DNA of 37,237 nucleotides, taken from NCBI GenBank assembly GCA_016199245.1, contig JACQHC010000020.1, positions 1 to 37,237 of the forward strand, read 5' to 3'. The notes beneath the pieces were generated by a model. It was not told the DNA's origin, did not search any database, and saw only the letters and a list, made by a program, of their open reading frames with translations. Numbering within the stretch: position 1 is the first letter of the stretch; each line of letters begins with the position of its first letter. Positions 30,528-37,237 of this stretch are shown here, in pieces. The translations under genes and the position numbers were made by a program. The DNA comes from Gemmatimonadota bacterium. GTDB taxonomy: Bacteria > Gemmatimonadota > Gemmatimonadetes > Gemmatimonadales > GWC2-71-9.

Positions 30528-31589
30528 GTGAACCAGGCGCGGCTGAGTGCCGCGCTTGCCCGCGCGGCCGAGGTTGAGCGGGAGCTGGCCGACCCGGCGA
30601 CGGCGCGCCACCCCGAGAAGCTCAAAGCCCTCGGGCGCGAACATGTGCGCCTGGGGCGCATCCGCGTGACGGCCGACCGTCTGGCGAAGCTCAGTGCCGA
30701 TCTCTCGCAAGCGCGCGAAGTAGCAGGCGATCCGGACCCGGCGCTCGCCGAGCTGGCCCGGGGCGACATTGACCGGCTGGAGCCGGAGATCGCGAGCGCT
30801 GAGGCGGCGCTGCACGATCTGCTGGTGCCACGCGATCCCCTCGACGACCGAGACACCATTCTGGAGATCCGAGCGGGGACCGGCGGTGACGAGGCGGCCC
30901 TGTTCGCGGCGGACCTGCTCCGCATGTACCTGCGCTTCAGCGAGCGACAGGATTGGCGAACCGACGTCGTCGCCCTGTCGGAAGGCAATCTCGGCGGCGT
31001 GAAGGAGGCCATCGTCAAGGTGAGCGGCGACCGCGCCTTCGGGCGCCTGCGGCACGAGTCGGGTGTGCACCGCGTGCAGCGGGTGCCCGTGACGGAGGCG
31101 CAGGGCCGCATCCACACGTCCGCCGCCACGGTCGCCGTGTTGCCCGAGGCCGAGGACGTGGACGTGAAAATCGAGGAGAAGGACCTGAAGGTGGACGTGT
31201 TCCGCTCCTCGGGGCCGGGCGGGCAGAGCGTGAATACGACCGACAGCGCCGTCCGCGTGACCCACCTGCCGTCCGGGCTCGTGGTGCAGTGCCAGGACCA
31301 GAAATCCCAGCTGCAGAACAAGCTCCGGGCGATCGAGGTCCTGCGGGCCCGGTTGCTCGATCGCATGCTGGCCGAGCAGGAGGCCGCCCGCGCGCGCGAG
31401 CGGCGCGCCATGGTGGGGACCGGCGACCGATCGGCGAAGGTCCGCACGTACAACTTCCCGCAGAACCGGGTGACGGATCATCGCATCGGGCTCACGCTCC
31501 ACCGGCTCGATGACATCCTGGACGGCAACCTGGACGAGCTGGTGGACGCGCTGGACCTCGCCTATCGCGAGGAGCGCGCCCATGTCTGA
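30528..31589 (+). CDS. prfA: Peptide chain release factor 1
   Basis: RF1 reads UAA and UAG stop codons and triggers release of the peptide. The 353 residues have the codon-reading PxT motif as PVT ([18 protein letters not shown]) and the catalytic GGQ in [17 protein letters not shown]. The C-terminus [17 protein letters not shown] is typical. PVT instead of the common PAT keeps the two essential residues. The start is GTG, directly after the rpmE stop. Its end overlaps the start of prmC, which methylates the Gln of GGQ, by 8 bases. Confidence 0.96.
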   Translation: MNQARLSAALARAAEVERELADPATARHPEKLKALGREHVRLGRIRVTADRLAKLSADLSQAREVAGDPDPALAELARGDIDRLEPEIASAEAALHDLLVPRDPLDDRDTILEIRAGTGGDEAALFAADLLRMYLRFSERQDWRTDVVALSEGNLGGVKEAIVKVSGDRAFGRLRHESGVHRVQRVPVTEAQGRIHTSAATVAVLPEAEDVDVKIEEKDLKVDVFRSSGPGGQSVNTTDSAVRVTHLPSGLVVQCQDQKSQLQNKLRAIEVLRARLLDRMLAEQEAARARERRAMVGTGDRSAKVRTYNFPQNRVTDHRIGLTLHRLDDILDGNLDELVDALDLAYREERAHV

Positions 31590-32454
31590 AGTCGTGACCG
31601 GCCCGACGGTGGCGGCTGAGCTGGACCTGGCTGTCGAGCGCCTGCGCGGCGTTCCGGACGCCCGGCGCGAGGCACTCGAGCTGTGGGCGGCGATCTCGGG
31701 CGACCGTGCCGCTCGCGTATGGCTCGGGCGGCGGATGTCCGCACCGCCCGGCGTCGCGGAACGCTTCCGAGCGGCCGTGACGCGGCGGGCAGGCGGGGAG
31801 CCCCTGGCCTACGTCACGGGTCGGGCCGCGTTTCGCACCCTGGAGCTCGACGTGGACGCTCGGGTCCTGATCCCGCGACCCGAGACCGAGGGCCTGGTCG
31901 AGCGCGTGCTCGCCTGGGCGCGCCGACACTGGGGCGATCGCCCGTGGGGTCACGCGTTGGATATCGGCACGGGGAGTGGCTGCATTGCGTTGAGTCTCGC
32001 GGCCGAAGGGGGCTTCGGCGCGATCACGGCTGTGGATGCGAGCGCGGAGGCGCTGAGCGTCGCGCGGCGTAATGCCGGGCGCTCGCCTCATGGGGAGCGG
32101 GTGCGTTTCTGCCAGGCCGATCTCGTCCCGCCGGGTGACACGCGGTTCGACGTGATCGTGTCCAATCCGCCGTACGTGACCAAGGCGGAGCACGCCGCGC
32201 TGGATCCCGCGGTGCGCGATTTCGAGCCGGCGGGCGCGCTCGTGTCGGGCCCCGACGGGTTGGTCCACACGCGGGCGATCATCGGTGCGGCGGAGATGCG
32301 GCTCGCGCCGGGCGGGTTGCTCGCGCTGGAGGTAGATTCCCGCCGGGCGGCCGAGACCCTCGCCTCGGCCCCGACCGCCGGCTGGCGCGACGTCCGGGTC
32401 GAGCACGATCTGTTCGGGCGACCGCGCTACCTGCTCGCCACCAAGGAGGCGTAG
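31582..32454 (+). CDS. prmC: Release factor glutamine methyltransferase
   Basis: PrmC (HemK) methylates the Gln of the GGQ motif in release factors 1 and 2. The 290 residues have a helical N-terminal domain, the AdoMet motif [17 protein letters not shown] and the substrate motif [24 protein letters not shown] and [12 protein letters not shown] are also family marks. The ATG at 31582 lies inside the end of prfA; upstream frame extension has no similarity. Substrate and enzyme genes are adjacent and coupled. Confidence 0.95.
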   Translation: MSEVVTGPTVAAELDLAVERLRGVPDARREALELWAAISGDRAARVWLGRRMSAPPGVAERFRAAVTRRAGGEPLAYVTGRAAFRTLELDVDARVLIPRPETEGLVERVLAWARRHWGDRPWGHALDIGTGSGCIALSLAAEGGFGAITAVDASAEALSVARRNAGRSPHGERVRFCQADLVPPGDTRFDVIVSNPPYVTKAEHAALDPAVRDFEPAGALVSGPDGLVHTRAIIGAAEMRLAPGGLLALEVDSRRAAETLASAPTAGWRDVRVEHDLFGRPRYLLATKEA

Positions 32455-32807
32455 TGATTCCTGCCAGGGCGGAGGAGCTGGGCCGGCTGATCGGGCAGAC
32501 GGAGGAGTACAAGGCGCTGAAGCGGGCGCGTGACAAGCTGCGCGAAACCCCGGAGCTGGGGCAGCGGCTGCGGCGGTTGGAGGAGATGGCGCGCGGGCTC
32601 GAGTCCGCGGCCGCGCGGGGCGAAGACGCGCCCGCGGTCGAGGTGTCGGCGTACGACGGCCTGTTGGGCGAGATCCAGGGGGATCCCGCCTACCAGGGCA
32701 TGATCGCGGCGCAGTCGAATTTCGACAAGCTGATGCTCCGTGTGAACGAGCACATTCTGAACGGCATCCAAAAGGGTGCGGCCAGCCCGATCATCACGCT
32801 GAGTTGA
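32454..32807 (+). CDS. YlbF/YmcA-family protein
   Basis: 117 residues, almost fully helical, with the DUF964 (YlbF) pattern: EELGRLIGQTEEYKALKRAR at the N-terminus and YQGMIAAQSNFDKLMLRVNE near the C-terminus. In Bacillus, YlbF and YmcA form a complex with YaaT that acts in RNA processing and development; in a diderm the role is unknown. The start is a GTG overlapping the prmC stop by one base, with AAGGAGG four bases before it. It sits among translation and nucleotide genes. Confidence 0.85.
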   Translation: MIPARAEELGRLIGQTEEYKALKRARDKLRETPELGQRLRRLEEMARGLESAAARGEDAPAVEVSAYDGLLGEIQGDPAYQGMIAAQSNFDKLMLRVNEHILNGIQKGAASPIITLS

Positions 32808-33460
32808 CGGCAGGCGTGCGCGGCGCGTTCATCGTGGTGGAGGGGCCCGAGGGGGCTGGCAAGACGACGCTGGCGACCGGACTGGCCCGGCGGTTGCGGG
32901 ACGCGGGTCTGGCGGTGCGGGAGGTACGCGAGCCCGGCGGCACGCCACTGGCGGAAGCGGCCCGACGCGCCGCGCTGGACCCCGTGCTCGCGGCGACCCC
33001 CGTGGCGGAGTTGTTCCTGATGCTCGCCGCCCGTGCGGACCATGTGAGCAAGGTCATTGCGCCAGCCCTGGCCGCGGGCGACATCATTGTGAGCGACCGA
33101 TTCGAGCTGTCCACGGAAGCCTATCAGATTGCCGGCCGACAGTTGCCGCGCGACGCCGTGCTCGAGGCCAACCGCATCGCCACGGGCGGTCTCACGCCGG
33201 ATCTCACGCTCGTGGTGGACGTGCCCGTGGACGTGGGCATTGCGCGGCAGCGGAACGCCGGCAAGGCGGCGGATCGGATCGAGCGGGACGGCCGCGGTCT
33301 GCACGAGCGAGTGGCCCGCGCGTTTGAGCGGGCGATGGGTCCGTCGCTGGTTCATCTCGACGGCACGCGGCGGCCCGAAGACGTGGAGCAGGCGGCGTGG
33401 CGCGTGGTCTGCGAGCGCCTGGGGGAACAGTTCCCGCGGCTGCGTGTTCAACCTGCATGA
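32804..33460 (+). CDS. tmk: Thymidylate kinase
   Basis: Tmk makes dTDP from dTMP and ATP. The P-loop is EGPEGAGKTT near residue 14, followed by REPGGTPLAEAAR, the DRF motif in VSDRFELSTEAYQ and a lid region RNAGKAADRIERDG. The length of 218 is normal. Two starts are possible: TTG at 32804, which makes a TTGA overlap like the other NTGA junctions here, or GTG at 32816, which gives RGAFIVVEG with a shorter N-terminus. I list the first; the second is equally plausible. Confidence 0.94.
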   Translation: MTAGVRGAFIVVEGPEGAGKTTLATGLARRLRDAGLAVREVREPGGTPLAEAARRAALDPVLAATPVAELFLMLAARADHVSKVIAPALAAGDIIVSDRFELSTEAYQIAGRQLPRDAVLEANRIATGGLTPDLTLVVDVPVDVGIARQRNAGKAADRIERDGRGLHERVARAFERAMGPSLVHLDGTRRPEDVEQAAWRVVCERLGEQFPRLRVQPA

Positions 33461-33485
33461 GTCGACAACCGAGCGGAGGCGTCGG

Positions 33486-35096
33486 ATGAAGAAGCAGCGC
33501 ATTCTGGTCACGGTGCTCGTGGCGTTCGTGGCGTTCCTGTCCGGCGGGTGGCTGCTGCAGCGCGGCGCCCAGCGCGGTGGCGGCGTGTACCAGCAGGCGC
33601 GGCTGCTCGACGACATCCTGGCCTATGTGGCCGAGTACTACGTAGACTCGGTGGACGCGGCGAAGCTCTACGACCTCGCGATTGACGGGTTCCTCAACGA
33701 GCTGAACGATCCCTATACCAGCTTCCTCCGCGAGGAAGACTATCGCGATCTTGAGTTGAACACGACCGGCAACTACGGCGGCGTGGGCATGCAGATCGAC
33801 GTGCGGGACGGGTGGATCACGGTCATCGCGCCGATCGTGGGCACCCCGGCCGACAGCCTCGGCATCGCCTCCGGCGATCGCATCGTGGAGATCGACGCGC
33901 AGTCCACGCGCGGCTGGGGCTCGGATCGGGCCGTGCGGGCCCTGCGCGGCCCACCGGGCACGAAGGTCACCCTCACGGTGGCGCGGCCCGGCCTGGCGGA
34001 CTCGCTCCGCTTCGAGGTGACGCGTGCGCGGGTGCACGTTCGCTCGGTCGTGTATTCGTCCGTGTTGGGCGGTGACGTGGCGTACGTCTCGCTCGTCAAT
34101 TCGAACATCAGCGAGCAGTCGGCCCGGGAGATCGCCGACGAGGTCACCAAGCTCAAGGCTCGAGGCGCCAAGGCGCTGATCCTGGACCTCCGCGGCAACC
34201 CCGGCGGCGTGCTGGACCAAGGCGTGGCCGTGGCGGACTTGTTCCTGGACCGTGGCGCCGTCGTGGTGGAGACGCGCGGCCGCGCACCTGGCGCCAACCA
34301 GACGTACCGGGGACAGGACGGGCAGCAGTGGCCGGATATGCCGGTCGTCGTGCTGGTGGATGGCGGCACCGCCAGTGCCGCGGAGATCATCGCCGGGGCG
34401 TTGCAGGACCACGATCGGGCACTCGTGCTGGGTACCACGTCGTTCGGCAAGGGGCTGGTGCAGACCGTCTACCCGCTGAACGGCCGGGAATTCCTGAAGC
34501 TGACCACCGGCCGGTGGTACACACCGAGTGGACGGACCATTCAGCGGCCGCTACGGGCGGTGGCGGCTCAGGCGCCGAGAGGGGAGCAGCCGGACAGTGC
34601 GGCCGCGCCGCCGCCGGCGGATTCGGCTCCGGTATTCCACACGGATGGCGGGCGAATCGTGTACGGCGGCGGCGGCATCCGCCCCGACGTATCGGTTCAG
34701 CCAGACACGCTCACCGATCCGGAGAAGGCCTTCGTGCGCGCGCTCGGCTCCGGCATCCCGACCTACCGCGACGTGCTGACCAGCTATGCGCTCGAGTTGA
34801 AAGGAACGAGAGCGGTGACGGACCAGCGCTTCCCGATCTCACCGGCCATGCTGGCCGAGCTGCACCAGCGACTCCGGGCGCGCGGGGTGGACGTGGCCGC
34901 GGCGGATTGGGAGAGCGGCGCGTCTCTGGTGGCGCAACAGTTCAGCTACGAGGTCACGCGGTACGTGTTCGGGCGGCAGGCGGAGTGGGAGCGGCGGACC
35001 ACGGACGACGTTCAGACCCAGCGTGCCGTGGAGCTGATCAAGCGGGCGCGGACCCCCAAGGAACTGCTCGCGCTCGCGCGCGAAGGCGGCGACTGA
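33486..35096 (+). CDS. ctpA: C-terminal processing protease (S41 family)
   Basis: A periplasmic serine protease of the CtpA/Prc type, 536 residues. It has a signal-anchor (about 5-24), the helical stretch DILAYVAEYYVDSVD, a PDZ domain (about 85-180, GNYGGVGMQIDV onward) and the protease core with LRGNPGG, catalytic Ser in GGTASAAEI and Lys in TSFGKGLVQ. A C-terminal region of about 150 residues follows. Inside the core is a Pro/Ala-rich insertion (AVAAQAPRGEQPDSAAAPPP), just after TPSGRTIQRP. The ATG at 33486 is fixed by GGAGG six bases before it. Its stop overlaps the probable CTG start of the next gene. Confidence 0.95.
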   Translation: MKKQRILVTVLVAFVAFLSGGWLLQRGAQRGGGVYQQARLLDDILAYVAEYYVDSVDAAKLYDLAIDGFLNELNDPYTSFLREEDYRDLELNTTGNYGGVGMQIDVRDGWITVIAPIVGTPADSLGIASGDRIVEIDAQSTRGWGSDRAVRALRGPPGTKVTLTVARPGLADSLRFEVTRARVHVRSVVYSSVLGGDVAYVSLVNSNISEQSAREIADEVTKLKARGAKALILDLRGNPGGVLDQGVAVADLFLDRGAVVVETRGRAPGANQTYRGQDGQQWPDMPVVVLVDGGTASAAEIIAGALQDHDRALVLGTTSFGKGLVQTVYPLNGREFLKLTTGRWYTPSGRTIQRPLRAVAAQAPRGEQPDSAAAPPPADSAPVFHTDGGRIVYGGGGIRPDVSVQPDTLTDPEKAFVRALGSGIPTYRDVLTSYALELKGTRAVTDQRFPISPAMLAELHQRLRARGVDVAAADWESGASLVAQQFSYEVTRYVFGRQAEWERRTTDDVQTQRAVELIKRARTPKELLALAREGGD

Positions 35097-35953
35097 CGCC
35101 CGAAGCCTGGCCGGCGGTCGGCATTATCGGGGCGGGGCGGGCCGGCCTGGGGCTGGCCGTCGCCCTTCACCGGGCCGGCGTGCCGGTGCGCCTCCACAGC
35201 AGACATCCCAGGCCGGCGCCGGCCGGCATTCCAATCACCGCGGGCAGCCCGCTGCCATCGTGGCTGCCCGATGTGGACATCGTGCTGCTGGCCGTGCCGG
35301 ACGCTGCGGTCCCTGGAGTGGCTACACTTCTCGCGGGGTCCGCTGCCATCGCCGGGCGCCACGTCGTCTTGCACCTCTCCGGTGTGCTCGATTCCCGCTC
35401 GCTCTCTGCTCTGTCCGGGAGCGGCGCCGGGCTCGGCTCCTTTCACCCGCTGCTGTCGTTCACGGACCCCGCGTCGGCGCCCCTCAAACTCGCGGCCGCC
35501 GTCGCCGCGGTGGAGGGGGATGAGCGCTCGCGCGCGGCGGCGTTCCTGCTCGCATCGCGTGTGGGACTCACGCCGTTTGTCATCCGGGCCGAGGACAAGC
35601 CGCTGTACCATGCGGCGGCCGTGTTCGGCGCGAACTTCCTCGTGACCATCGCGGCGGTGGGCCGCCGCCTGTTCGAGCAGGCCGGTGTCCCGCCGGAGCA
35701 CGCCGCGCGTGGTCTCGCCACGCTCATGAGCGGCGTGCTGGAGAATATCGCTAGGGCCGGGCCGGCCAGCGCACTGACGGGCCCCGTCAAACGGGGAGAC
35801 GCCGAGACGCTGCGCCGCAATCTCGCGGCGCTTGGGCCAGACGATGCCGCGTTGTACCGCGCGCTGTCCCGCGCGACGCTGGACATCGCCGATCTGACCA
35901 CTGAGCAACGGCGGGCGGTGGAGGAAGCAATACACGAAAGGCGTGAGAAGTAA
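35093..35953 (+). CDS. Rossmann-like DUF2520 protein, probable CTG start
   Basis: 286 residues if started at 35093. The N-terminal NAD(P)-binding fold is clear (VGIIGAGRAGLGLAVALHRAG), with DVDIVLLAVPDAAV after it. The C-terminal DUF2520 part contains LGSFHPLLSF and KPLYHAAAVFGANFLVTIAA. The family is uncharacterised; members resemble F420- or NADP-dependent reductases such as pyrroline-5-carboxylate reductase. There is no ATG, GTG or TTG near the N-terminus: the next GTG would remove the GxGxxG loop, and upstream starts lie deep in ctpA. A CTG at 35093 overlaps the ctpA stop as CTGA, exactly like the GTGA and ATGA junctions elsewhere. The stop TAA lies inside the left arm of a hairpin element. 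Confidence 0.85.
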   Translation: MTPEAWPAVGIIGAGRAGLGLAVALHRAGVPVRLHSRHPRPAPAGIPITAGSPLPSWLPDVDIVLLAVPDAAVPGVATLLAGSAAIAGRHVVLHLSGVLDSRSLSALSGSGAGLGSFHPLLSFTDPASAPLKLAAAVAAVEGDERSRAAAFLLASRVGLTPFVIRAEDKPLYHAAAVFGANFLVTIAAVGRRLFEQAGVPPEHAARGLATLMSGVLENIARAGPASALTGPVKRGDAETLRRNLAALGPDDAALYRALSRATLDIADLTTEQRRAVEEAIHERREK

Positions 35954-36000
35954 GCGGTGAGAGGGCCACCCGACCGCCCCACTACCTCTTACTTCTCACG
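35942..36000. terminator. Bidirectional hairpin of the GTGAGAGGT class
   Basis: CGTGAGAAGTAAG (35942-35954) pairs perfectly over 13 bases with CTTACTTCTCACG (35988-36000). The left arm goes on with CGGTGAGAGG and contains the TAA of the DUF2520 gene. It lies between two convergent genes and can serve both as terminator. No long T-run follows on the plus strand. Confidence 0.6.
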
Positions 36001-36021
36001 TCCTACCCCTCCTGCTTCTTG

Positions 36022-36942
36022 TCATGGCTGTCTCAGGTTCCTCCGCAGGTCGCCGAGGTTGAGGATCGGCGTCCCACCTTCCGTCGGCACCATGATGATC
36101 GTGTTGTTCGACGTCCGCATGTCGTGCAACACCTCGAGGTACTGCTTCATCAGCGCTTCGGCCGTCAGCGTCTGATTCAGCAAGCGTTGCTGCTCGGCCT
36201 GAAGCCGGGCGACCTCCACGCGGTGCCGCTCGGTCTGGATCTGCTGTTCCTGCGCGATCTTGTTGTTGATGGCCTGCACGACCTGCGGCGGCGGCTGGAG
36301 GTCGCGGAGGAAGAAGGCGGTGACGGAAGCGATGCGGAACGGGCCGCCGCCCGCGCGGGGCTGCGTCACGAGGGCCGAGTCCACTTCGGCTTCCATGGTG
36401 GATGCGATGGCGTTGCGCCGCGCGATGTCGTTGATGGAGAACTGCACCATGCCGTCGCGCACACCGTTGCGGATGGCGTTGCGCACGGCGCTGTGAATCT
36501 GCGTCTCGCCGCCGATCTCAGTGAAGATCTGTGGGGCTGCCTGCGGGTCGATCTGCCAGCGAAGCGCTACGTCGAGGGTCATGCCCATCTGCTCGCTGGA
36601 CAGCGCGGCGATGTCTTCGACGTCCTCGCCAGCCTCGGGGAACTGTTCCTCGCGGGTGGAAAACCGCTCCACGCTGGACCAGGGCGTCACGAACCGGATG
36701 CCGGCCAGGAGCGGCTTCGGGTCCACGTAGCCGAACGCGTGCCGGACGCCCACCTGTCCCGGCTGGATCACGACGATGGTTGAGCCGAGTACCAGAACAC
36801 CGCCCAGCCCCAGGAGCGCGAGACTGACCGTGCGCAGGATGCCGGCGAGCCCCCGTGGTCCGGACGCGGCCATCGTGCGAATTCCGTTGACGATCAGGAG
36901 GCCGACGGCGAGGAAAATGGCGCCGAGGATGAGCTTGGACAT
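36022..36942 (-). CDS. SPFH/prohibitin-family membrane protein
   Basis: 306 residues: two hydrophobic segments near the N-terminus (about 4-20 and 37-60), then an SPFH (band 7) domain (about 60-235) starting VVIQPGQVGVRHAFGYVD, and a charged coiled coil (about 235-275, QEQQIQTERHRVEVARLQAE). Such proteins form ring-like scaffolds on the membrane and often regulate proteases such as FtsH. I chose the ATG at 36942: CGGAG lies seven bases before it and the membrane segment begins at once. An earlier in-frame start at 36999 adds 19 residues with no sign of selection. It is convergent with the DUF2520 gene. The 228 bases upstream (36943-37170) hold no gene I can support. Confidence 0.9.
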   Translation of the reverse strand: MSKLILGAIFLAVGLLIVNGIRTMAASGPRGLAGILRTVSLALLGLGGVLVLGSTIVVIQPGQVGVRHAFGYVDPKPLLAGIRFVTPWSSVERFSTREEQFPEAGEDVEDIAALSSEQMGMTLDVALRWQIDPQAAPQIFTEIGGETQIHSAVRNAIRNGVRDGMVQFSINDIARRNAIASTMEAEVDSALVTQPRAGGGPFRIASVTAFFLRDLQPPPQVVQAINNKIAQEQQIQTERHRVEVARLQAEQQRLLNQTLTAEALMKQYLEVLHDMRTSNNTIIMVPTEGGTPILNLGDLRRNLRQP

Positions 36943-37165
36943 GTCCGGCTCCGAGAAGCGGTTCGACGGAAGATAGGGGAACGGCGGCGGCCTCGACACC
37001 GCGACTCACGCAGCCATCCGGTCTCACTCGTCGAAGTCGTCGCCGAGACCGCCGGCACGCAAGCGCCTTCCGGGACCCACGCTGCGCATCGCGCCACGCT
37101 TACGCTTCTCCCCGCCACATCGAGCAGTTCGCGTAGTCTCGCAGTGCCCTCACACGTGACACCGC

Positions 37166-37190
37166 ACCTCTCACCGCTCACGCCCTTCCG
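37166..37190. repeat. Fourth copy of the GTGAGAGGT-class word
   Basis: On the minus strand the sequence is GGGCGTGAGCGGTGAGAGGT, very close to the left arm at 35940-35964 (GGCGTGAG, CGGTGAGAGG). It runs across the stop codon of a minus-strand gene, in the same orientation relative to that gene as the other copies. No perfect inverted arm is visible before the next gene; CACGTG at 37153-37158 gives a small dyad. Confidence 0.5.
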
Positions 37191-37237
37191 TGAGTCTCTT
37201 GTATTGCGCCAGGTTTCTTAGCGCCGCGGCTTTCTTC
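37171..37237 (-). CDS. C-terminal end of an unidentified gene (continues past the window)
   Basis: Read on the minus strand from the window edge, one frame stays open to a TGA at 37171-37173 and gives KKAAALRNLAQYKRLTEGRE followed by R, a helical, charged tail that looks protein-like. Too short to name. Its stop lies in the repeat word GTGAGCGGTGAGAGGT, which repeats the pattern seen at the ends of the NtrC-type and DUF2520 genes and is an argument that the gene is real. Confidence 0.45.
   Translation of the reverse strand, partial: KKAAALRNLAQYKRLTEGRER

Noticed and set aside
36894-37181. 95-codon minus-strand frame upstream of the SPFH gene
   Set aside because: It overlaps the SPFH start in another frame, is Ser/Arg-rich and starts inside a repeat word.

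Overview
The window is a GC-rich, densely packed piece of bacterial chromosome from a diderm. Lnt, an Mla/MCE-type lipid-transport operon and several secreted proteins imply an outer membrane. A short housekeeping sigma factor without region 1.1, many GTG starts, start/stop overlaps of the NTGA type and many secreted proteins of unknown function would fit Gemmatimonadota. That placement is inference; there is no rRNA gene in the window to confirm it. I saw no tRNA, CRISPR array, insertion sequence or prophage, and no gene-free stretch longer than about 250 bases.

Left part (1-12217). The end of a sigma-54 activator gene is followed by a good -24/-12 promoter in front of a small secreted protein. 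Next come an ATP-grasp-like protein, an APC permease, a DUF1835 protein and, convergent to it, a two-gene minus-strand unit of secreted proteins (SIMPL domain, then creatininase family). A four-gene plus-strand unit follows: larE, thpR, a membrane-anchored unknown and a complete NtrC-type regulator. A convergent ALDH7-family dehydrogenase and a small unknown ORF close this part.

Middle (12394-23265). rpoD is followed by a tightly coupled plus-strand chain, rimO - spoIID-like - Gfo/Idh/MocA - lnt - hyuA - hyuB, in which four of the five junctions are 4-base GTGA overlaps. The convergent lysine 6-aminotransferase gene overlaps the end of hyuB. With the ALDH7 enzyme it would make a lysine to 2-aminoadipate route.

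Right part (23417-37237). A minus-strand run reads Crp/Fnr regulator - metallo-beta-lactamase-fold protein - CsgG-like protein - MlaE - ABC protein - MlaD - GAF/HD-GYP. Its ABC protein has lost the residues of Walker A, Walker B, the signature and the H-loop, so it looks like a pseudo-ATPase. Divergent from it is a translation and housekeeping run: rpmE - prfA - prmC - ylbF-like - tmk - ctpA - DUF2520. A convergent prohibitin-like gene and the last codons of one more minus-strand gene close the window.

The most striking pattern that genes do not explain is a set of gene-border elements built from repeated short words, most with an inverted arm. Each class has its own word: GTGAGAGGT (four sites), GGGGATGA, GCGGCAT, CAATTG, CGGAGAAC and a GACRGGCGAY decamer. 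Several contain or touch a stop codon, and two abut start codons that lack a Shine-Dalgarno sequence. Two genes, mlaD and the DUF2520 gene, have no usable ATG, GTG or TTG near the expected N-terminus and may start at ATC and CTG.
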